A stretch of DNA of 64,000 nt from Archivesica marissinica (Eukaryota > Mollusca > Bivalvia > Venerida > Vesicomyidae). This document shows positions 56,777 through 64,000 of this stretch, piece after piece. Below the pieces are notes generated by a model, which worked only from the letters and a program-made list of their open reading frames with translations, was not told the DNA's origin and did no database searches. The position numbers and the translations under genes are program-made. Numbering within the stretch: position 1 is the first letter of the stretch; each line of letters begins with the position of its first letter. Where the stretch lies: positions 19,262,396 through 19,326,395 of the forward strand of contig CM026402.1 in assembly GCA_014843695.1 (NCBI GenBank), given 5' to 3'.

Positions 56777-57579
56777 CCAATGGGTGTCAGTGGCTTCGTA
56801 TAACTACTTCTTCGTATACAAGGCAATATAGAGTGAACCATTGTGGTGGATTCGTCTAATAGTATATTATCACACCTACGCCAATTAGGAGATGGGCTGT
56901 TGCCAAATTAATCAATTACTGGAGAATATATTATTTTTCACACCTTGATTGGTCGGCTCAAACATTTGTGATGTTGGCTTGTATGCCGGTGTTTTATCAG
57001 CTTTAGAGCTGAGCCGTGCCATATGTCCAAGCCCTTGAATCATGTATCTTTTTTATGTAATTTTATGTCAATGTAAATAATTTAATGTTTTGATGTACAA
57101 TAAATATATTATTTTAATGACGGTCTATGATTTATTTATTCTCCCCCATTCACTTTAATTAATCTTGATTAGTGGCCTGAAACCTAGATAGATAATCACT
57201 CCTGGTATGGCAAACACACGGCTACATAGTCCCATTCATAATTGTGTGTAATTACCTAAATAGCTAATAATAGCATTATTATAATGGGCCTGTATAGTGC
57301 AGTACTATTAAATCAATCATACGAACCTGTGATTATACGAATGCACTAGTATACGAAACTACCATTAGACGAACAAGGGATTATACGAAACCCCCTGAAA
57401 CCATCCCCAATTACCTGGAGGCTGGAGGAGTTTGCTTTATAGTGTGACAGTACAAATCTCCCTATACACCACTACAGCTGGATTGTGTGTAGGCATCAGT
57501 GATGATGCAGCATGTGTGGGCATGGGCAATGTGTGGATACAAGGGTTTTTGCAATTACAGTCATTTCGTACACGGATGT
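56777..57579. other. upstream region, no gene recognised
   Basis: AT-rich sequence with several short 'tatacgaa' phrases near 57320-57385. No exon or RNA recognised. Confidence 0.5.
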
Positions 57580-57915
57580 TTCGTATCCAGTTTGGATGTT
57601 TCGTGCCCAATGTCTGAGATGTTTCGTACCCAAGTCTGGACAGTTCGTAACCTAGGATTAAGAGTAAGTATTATAGTTAAAGATGCTTTGCACCCAAGTC
57701 TGGACAGTTTGTACCCTATGATTAAGGGTCATTGTTAGAGACATTTCATACCCAAGTTTGGACATTGTGTACCCTCTGATTAAGGGTTAGTGTTGTAGAC
57801 ATTTCATACCCAAGTCTGGACAGTTCGTAACCTAGGATTAAGAGTAAGTATTATAGCTAAAGATGCTTTGCACCCAAGTCTGGACAGTTCATCTCTAACC
57901 CTAACCACTAATCCT
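57580..57915. repeat. degenerate repeats of about 65-130 bp
   Basis: 'cccaagtctggacagttcgt', 'aacctaggattaagagtaag' and 'aaagatgctttgcacccaag' recur two to four times with 'attaagggt..gtgttg' variants between them. It directly precedes the truncated LINE. Confidence 0.85.
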
Positions 57916-57916
57916 A

Positions 57917-59791
57917 GTGTACGAATGGTCCAGACCTAGGTACAAAACCTCCAAACTGCCTAAGAAAGCAAGAGCTACCGGAAGAAAGAGAGATAGAGAC
58001 AGGTACAAGATGTTACAGCAGCAGACACAGTTTGAAATAAGACGGACCGATAGGAGATACATGGAAGATGCTAGCGATAACTACACCGAAAACCCTAAAA
58101 AGTTCTGGTCTCTTATTAAAAGCAAAGGTCAGGAGGCCTCAGGTGTTCCCGTCTTGAAGAATAAAGAAGGGTTCATGAAGAGTGACAACCAGAGCAAGGC
58201 CGAGATTCTCAATGACCAGTTCCAGTCGGTTTACACACGAGAAGATACATCACATCTCCCTGATAAAGGACCCAGTCCACACCCGACAATGGACAATATT
58301 GAGATATCGCGTCACGGCGTATTTAAACTGTTATCCCAACTGAAACCACACAAAGCTACAGGGCCGGACTCTATTCCTGCTTTTATACTTAGAGCAGCTG
58401 CACTTGAACTGGCACCTATACTGACCCTCATATACCAGCGATCCCTCAACACCGGCGAAGTCCCAGATGACTGGCGGAATGCATGGATTGTACCAGTATT
58501 CAAGAAAGGGGAGAAACACATAGCTGCAAACTACAGACCAGTTTCCCTTACATCCATTACTTGCAAAATACTGGAGCATATAATCCACAGCAGCATAATG
58601 ACACACTTTGACAGACATAATATCCTTTGTGACCACCAGCACGGATTCCGGAAAAAGCGCTCATGCGAGATGCAGCTTCTTGTAACCATAGAAGACATTA
58701 TTCGCCGCCGAGCCAAAGGAAACCAAGTGGACATTATACTGTTGGACTTTGCTAAGGCCTTCGATAAGGTACCACATTCCAGACTTCTCTACAAGATGGC
58801 TTACTATGGTGTTAGAGGGAGCACCAACAGATGGATTGACTCTTTCCTAGGAAACAGGAAACAACAGGTTGTTCTGGAAGGTTGCCATTCCACTTCTGCA
58901 GATGTATTGTCAGGCGTACCTCAGGGAACAGTTTTAGGACCCTTACTATTTCTGTCATACATTAATGACCTACCTGAATCCGCCATTTCATCAGAAACAA
59001 GATTGTTTGCAGACGACTCATTGCTATTCAGACATGTGACAAACCAACACGATCGCAATCTTCTCCAAAAGGACCTCACAGCCTTGGAAGAGTGGGAAAA
59101 GACATGGCAGATGAGTTTCAATGCTTCCAAATGTAGCGTCATCAGAGTTTCCCCGTCCAAGCGCAAAAACCTCATGCAGACCTCCTACACGGACAAACGT
59201 TAGAAGATTAGTAGTGACCTATCCTGGACCAAACATTGTGAGACTGTAATCGGTAAAGGAAACCGCTCACTGGGCTTCCTGTGTAGAAACTTCAAGGACT
59301 GTACACCCAAAGTCAAAGCTGCAACGTACATCACCATGGTCCGACCTGCTCTTGAGTATGCATCAACAGTCTGGGACCCACACCTCCAGAAAGATATCAA
59401 AGCACTCGAGCAGGTACACCGACGGGCAGCACGTTACGTCACTAAAGACTACAGTAGCAGGACTCCTGGTTGTGTCACCGCCATGGAGACCAACTTACAG
59501 TGGGAGAGCCTTGAAGATAGACGCAGGAAGAACAGACCGGCAATGCTGTACAAAATCCAAAACGACTTAGTGGAGATCGACAGCACATCATTCATCCAAC
59601 AGAGTGACACCAGAGGCTCCCAGCGACTGTTCCAGGAGAGGATAACTGATGATACGCTGTACCACTCCTTCTTCCCACGCACCACACGCGACTGGAACCA
59701 ACTGCCAACCTCGACTACTTCTACCGCAACACTGGAAGAATTCAAGACCTGCTTGGGCGCCAGCCTCCCAGTGACTGCGGGCAACCACTAG
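57917..59791 (+). pseudogene. 5'-truncated CR1/jockey-type LINE reverse transcriptase
   Basis: This is a retrotransposon ORF2 remnant of about 620 codons. Visible reverse-transcriptase blocks in order are KPHKATGPDSIP, DDWRNAWIVPVFKKG, NYRPVSLTSITCKILEHII, HGFRKKRSC, ILLDFAKAFDKVPH, LSGVPQGTVLGPLLFLSYIN and the catalytic LFADDSLLF (Phe-Ala-Asp-Asp). Further on are PALEYASTVWDPH and the C-terminal FFPRTTRDWNQLP typical of this LINE group. The upstream endonuclease domain is absent; homology begins about 57926, so the copy is 5' truncated. The first codon listed (GTG) is not a true start. A TAG at 59201-59203 interrupts the frame, and just before it (59182-59205) the family-like sequence continues in another frame, indicating a small deletion. 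The copy is therefore inactive. The 3' untranslated part may reach about 59930. Confidence 0.9.
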
Positions 59792-59989
59792 ACGACAAGC
59801 CCGTGTACATAGTTTTAAACTTTTATGCTGTATATAGCCTTTTGAGATGGCTGCTGTCCTCGCCCGACATGACCAGTCACGCTGGACTAAGTACATTCCA
59901 GTCGGTATCCAGTCCAATAATTGGAAGAAGACACTGGGTAATCCTGACTATGAAACATACAGGGTACGAAATCACCATCACCTGGTTTT

Positions 59990-60110
59990 TGTGGGTATGG
60001 TGATTGTGTGGGTTTGTGTGTGGGTATTGGGTTATGTGTTTATTGGGGTATGTGTGATTGGTGGTATGGCTTTGTGTACGTATGTAGGTATGCATACCAA
60101 AAGTGAAACA
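59990..60110. repeat. GT-rich degenerate microsatellite
   Basis: Short runs of gtgtgggt, gtgtg and ggtatg. No other feature. Confidence 0.6.
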
Positions 60111-60119
60111 TATGTTTGA

Positions 60120-62590
60120 TTATATTCTGATGGGTTACACACGTAATGCTGTACATCAATTTAGGTATGGATTAAGCTAACAAAATGCATGAGTTTTACT
60201 TAGTAAGTAGCTGTAGGCTAACATTACTAGGTTGTACACAACATGACTGAGTCAACATTATGTTTCTATTATCATGTCATGTTTTACTTTTAGCCGGAAA
60301 GTGAAACACCGAGTTAACCAACAGCTGGCAAGAACATAAAAGTGTTTGGAAATCGATAAAATATTATTTAATATACATGAACGTTAAAACACATCACTAC
60401 TCACTTGTCCCTGTCTTTGTGGGGTATATATTCCTTAAATTACTGATTTAAGATTATGAAAACACTTTCATCAATGCAACTAATTAACTTTGCTGTCAAT
60501 CAGATTTGTTTTCCTTACGTGTACTTCCCCATACAAAAGTCCTTGCGATTGGTTATTGTAAAACAAGTTGTCCAATAAACGGCCGTCTTTCTCGTAGACA
60601 ATGGATGAGGGGGTTTGCCTTATTAGCGAAAATGAGATTCTGCGCGTAAAGAGCGCAAAGAGAATTTAAAATATTTAAACGAAATAAAAACGTGCTATAT
60701 ATGATTCACAGTTGCAGTGATATTTTCCTACTGATTCCAGATATGTAGTGCTACTGGATTTAGTGACGTCGTCTTACTGAATTCAGAGTCATCAACTTTC
60801 ATCCTACTAAAAATTACCTAGACTTTCCCCTCTCCCGTCCCGCACGCCACTGCCATTCCTTAAGCTATATATGTAGGTTACTTACAGCAACTACAGACTA
60901 CTACAAGTTTTCCTTTTTTCCAAGAACAATCTACCATTGGACCCATCTCCCTCCTGACAGTGTCCATCTCCCTACTATAGAGCAATTAAATACGGCAGTT
61001 TGCTGTATTGATCATGCCAGTTTCTAGTTGTTCTGCCCCAGCTGCTTTTAAACTATTAACCCAACTTATTTTTCATTACTTTCTTATATTTATGCTTTTA
61101 ACTACTCATACTTTTAACTTATTTGCGTTTTTTAGACGCGCAACATGTCTACATCCCCGCAAGAGGTTCGACATTAGTTTAAACATTATTTATTTCAGTA
61201 TTTGTACATGTAATCAAGAAATGAACAGTTTACATATAATTTAACAGCAGTAGACTGAAAGGGATTAGAACGAAAGAAAACTTATATAGTTTTTCTCCCT
61301 ATCAATTGATTGATATACAATAGGCAGGAAGATTTATAATATAACAATGAAAATATGTGAAATCTATTCTATGTATTTGCTAAAGAATTTCAGAACTTAA
61401 TGTAGGATGCATTATGGGTATATCGCGGTACTAGCTATTAAAAACCAAATTACAGATATACTATTATGTACCTGAATTTAAACCTCATTTTGCATCATCT
61501 TATGACTTCTCCACTTCAACATTACAAATACACAAAGAAGAAATACTATTGGGAATCACTTGTGTTTATCATGTTTTTGATGTCATCGTGTCAGCAGTTA
61601 CGTAATCAGTAGTTCCGAGTATACCGCGGCAAATGGCCGAGGCCCTGATTTGGGTGGTTATACAAAGGTAGTCATAATAAAATTGTGTGAGTATTTGACA
61701 GAGACCTTAATCTGTATAATATGTAAGTCTAGAAGTAAATTTGTCATTTTAACATAAAACATGAATATCTTTTTAATCTCCCACCAGAAAACAACAAACA
61801 GCCTTAGGCCCACGATGGGCCTACTTTATATGAATAATAAAATGCGGGAATCTGGCTATATCACCACATGTCAATTGATTTACATAACGGAAGAAAGTTC
61901 AATAGATATGAACATCAACTTGTTTTTAATAAAAAATACTACATTTGAGGGGGAGACTGTTTTGAAAAGTAATCATTCAATAGAAAAAGCGCGTCTCGGA
62001 CCTTAAAATTATGCCCATATTTGGTAATACGGGAATTACGTAGTAACCTAAATACGTGATCAAAGCAGCTTCATTCATAAATACCAGGTAGCAGACCGCC
62101 ATTTTACAAAGTTGGAATGAACATAAATATATATTATGGACATTTGGAGCATTTTTTCAGATAAAGGGGTGGGGTAATTTTGCATAGATCTTGATATTCA
62201 GGTAATCATCTTGCATCAGTAATTTTCGAACCACTTACGTTGACAGTTTATTATTTCTTGTTTATCAACACATGTTTACCTTTCTGGGTCAACACTGATC
62301 CAATGGAAAGAATGATAGGTGGCGTTATTTTACCTCGTTCTGAAAAAGTGTTGATGCCTCGGTATGTTACGACCAGCGGTATGTTAAGAAACGACTATAT
62401 TAGTGAGTCAATAGTTTTGGATGTAAAAAAGAAAATGGTTAATATTTAAAGGAATATATGAAGAAAGTTCAAGAACATGAACTATCAAATCGGAGCACTT
62501 GAAGAAAAAGAGATTAGTATAGCGAAAAGTGGTTGAATAGGGTCGGTTCGACATTAGAGGAAGATAGATAAATAGATACTGCTTCAGCCT
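60120..62590. other. unique-looking upstream region, no feature recognised
   Basis: About 2.5 kb with no tandem repeats, SINEs or exon-like frames I can defend. It is a candidate place for the promoter and a non-coding first exon of the nucleobindin gene, but no TATA box, initiator or CpG-rich core stands out. Short frames at 61761-62006 and 62240-62449 have no recognisable domain. Confidence 0.4.
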
Positions 62591-62594
62591 ACAT

Positions 62595-63399
62595 CGTAGT
62601 TATTTACATGTATGTAATACTGCCGACAATCGTAGTTATCTACATGTATGGAATACTGCCGACAATCGTAGTTATCTACATGTATGCAATACTGCCAACA
62701 ATCGTAGTTATCTACATGTATGTAATACTGCCGACAATCGTAGTTATCTACATGTATGTAATACTGCCGACAATCGTAGTTATCTACATGTATGTCATAC
62801 TGTCGACAATCACAGTTATCTACATGTATGTCATACTGTCGACAATCGTAGTTATCTACATGTATGTCATACTGTCGACAATCGTAGTTATCTACATGTA
62901 TGTAATACTGTCGACAATCATAGTTATCTACATGTATGTAATAATTCCGACAATCATAGTTATCTACATGTATGTAATACTGCCGACAATCGTAGTTATC
63001 TACATGTATGTAATACTGCCGACAATCGTAGTTATCTACATGTATGTAATACTGCCGACAATCGTAGTTATCTACATGTATGTAATACTGCCGACAATCG
63101 TAGTTATCTACATGTATGTCATACTGTCGACAATCACAGTTATCTACATGTATGTCATACTGTCGACAATCGTAGTTATCTACATGTATGTCATACTGTC
63201 GACAATCGTAGTTATCTACATGTATGTAATAATTCCGACAATCATAGTTATCTACATGTATGTAATACTGCCGACAATCGTAGTTATCTACATGTATGTA
63301 ATACTGCCGACAATCATAGTTATCTACATGTATGTAATACTGCCGACAATCGTAGTTATCTACACGTATGCAATACTGCCGACACTCGTAGTTATGGAC
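62595..63399. repeat. 36-bp satellite, about 22 copies
   Basis: Units of gtagttatctacatgtatgt + aatactgccgacaatc. A marked variant (aatcacagttatc followed by two gtcatactgtcg units) occurs at 62811 and 63135, exactly 324 bp or nine units apart. Confidence 0.95.
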
Positions 63400-63414
63400 A
63401 TGTATGATCGGACA

Positions 63415-63541
63415 GGTTGGTTTTCTCTGGGTACTCCTGTTTCCTCCCACACGAATGACCACATATACGCTTTCATCCGCACCAACGAGAGTGATTAATA
63501 TAAGTTGTTAGAACTTGCTTCGCAATCGTTGTAAAATAAAT
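63415..63541 (+). mobile_element. SINE family E fragment inserted near the array end
   Basis: 'actcctgtttcctcccacac', 'gctttcatccgcaccaacga', 'taagttgttagaacttgctt'. One degenerate satellite unit (caatcatagttatctatatg) follows it, so the insertion lies inside the original array. Confidence 0.75.
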
Positions 63542-63786
63542 AAAGTTTAAACAATCATAGTTATCTATATGTATGTAATACTGCTGACAATCGTAGTTAT
63601 CTGCAAAACTGCCGACAATCGTTTACGATTATAATTAGCAGGCACGTTATCTGCATAGAACAGTTATTAATAGGAAATACATGTAAGGTTTAGGTGCAAC
63701 GTTAAAATAGATAAAAGGATAACATTTCTACAAGACTATTACTTCAGAATTTTGGAGGATCCAGTCGCTTAGCAAAATATGTTTAA

Positions 63787-64000
63787 CCCTTTGCACGCTA
63801 ACGGCAGATAAAATCACTTTTGCAAACAATATAGAGCCAAATCAGATGGCACTTTTGCAAACAATATAGAGCCGTCTGATCAGGCTCTATGCTATTTGGA
63901 CAGTGGAGGTAAAACATTTGGCTGAATAGCAAACAACATGGATCAGACGCGGCGATACGCCACGGCTGATCTGGATATATGTTCTTTGCAAATAAGATTT
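63787..64000 (+). mobile_element. third TTAA-flanked MITE family, cut by the window end
   Basis: TTAA at 63783-63786, then CCCTTTGCACGCTAACGG. An internal 40-bp piece (cacttttgcaaacaatatag + agcc) is doubled. Opposed 'gatcaggctctatgct' and 'cggctgatctggat' phrases suggest a hairpin like that of family 1. The right end is not in view. Confidence 0.6.

Noticed and set aside
62240..62449. 69-codon plus-strand frame in the unique upstream region
   Set aside because: Isolated, without a domain, splice support or codon pattern; kept only as part of the unannotated stretch.

Overview
This is a eukaryotic genomic window. The evidence is spliced exons with GT-AG borders, long introns, tRNA-derived SINEs, piggyBac-like and hAT-like DNA elements, a CR1/jockey-type LINE remnant and many satellite arrays. 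The SINE repertoire and the high satellite load resemble bivalve mollusc genomes. That placement is an inference from repeat style and was not tested by a search.

The window holds one recognisable host protein gene: a nucleobindin (NUCB1/NUCB2, calnuc/nesfatin precursor family) on the minus strand. It spans about 50 kb, from a signal-peptide exon at 50944-51075 to a poly-Gln terminal exon at 1309-1469. I placed 13 coding exon positions with consistent splice phases, giving a predicted protein of about 835 residues. In order it encodes a signal peptide, the nesfatin-1-like segment followed by a conserved Lys-Arg, a basic/coiled-coil region, EF-hand 1, an acidic linker, EF-hand 2, and a long Gln/Met/Gly/Val low-complexity C-terminus that vertebrate nucleobindins lack.

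Two exon positions are tandemly duplicated. A 36-codon exon encoding the nesfatin core exists as two versions (48101-48208 and 47911-48018). A 91-nt exon encoding the entering helix of EF-hand 1 also exists as two versions (20922-21012 and 20787-20877), separated by only 44 nt. For the second pair, using both copies shifts the frame into a stop codon. This is the strongest biological signal here: a secreted-peptide and calcium-sensor precursor apparently diversified by two clusters of mutually exclusive exons.

Nearly every intron carries a different satellite. Approximate periods are 18, 24, 30/37, 32, 33, 36, 50, 54, 55, 60/120, 61, 68, 84 and 139 bp. Two arrays grow directly out of the ends of TTAA-flanked piggyBac-type MITEs. 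One 139-bp array (26830-30545) carries a perfect palindromic RFX X-box-like 14-mer in 23 of 27 units. A 1000-N gap (8626-9625) lies between two nearly identical copies of the 61-bp array plus exon 12, and probably reflects two alleles placed in tandem by the assembler.

Upstream of the gene (51.1-64 kb) are a 3.4-kb satellite, a deleted hAT element with its 8-bp target duplication, a 5'-truncated LINE reverse transcriptase and a 36-bp satellite. A tRNA-His gene lies on the plus strand at 2735-2806, inside the last intron. No promoter or non-coding first exon of the nucleobindin gene could be identified.
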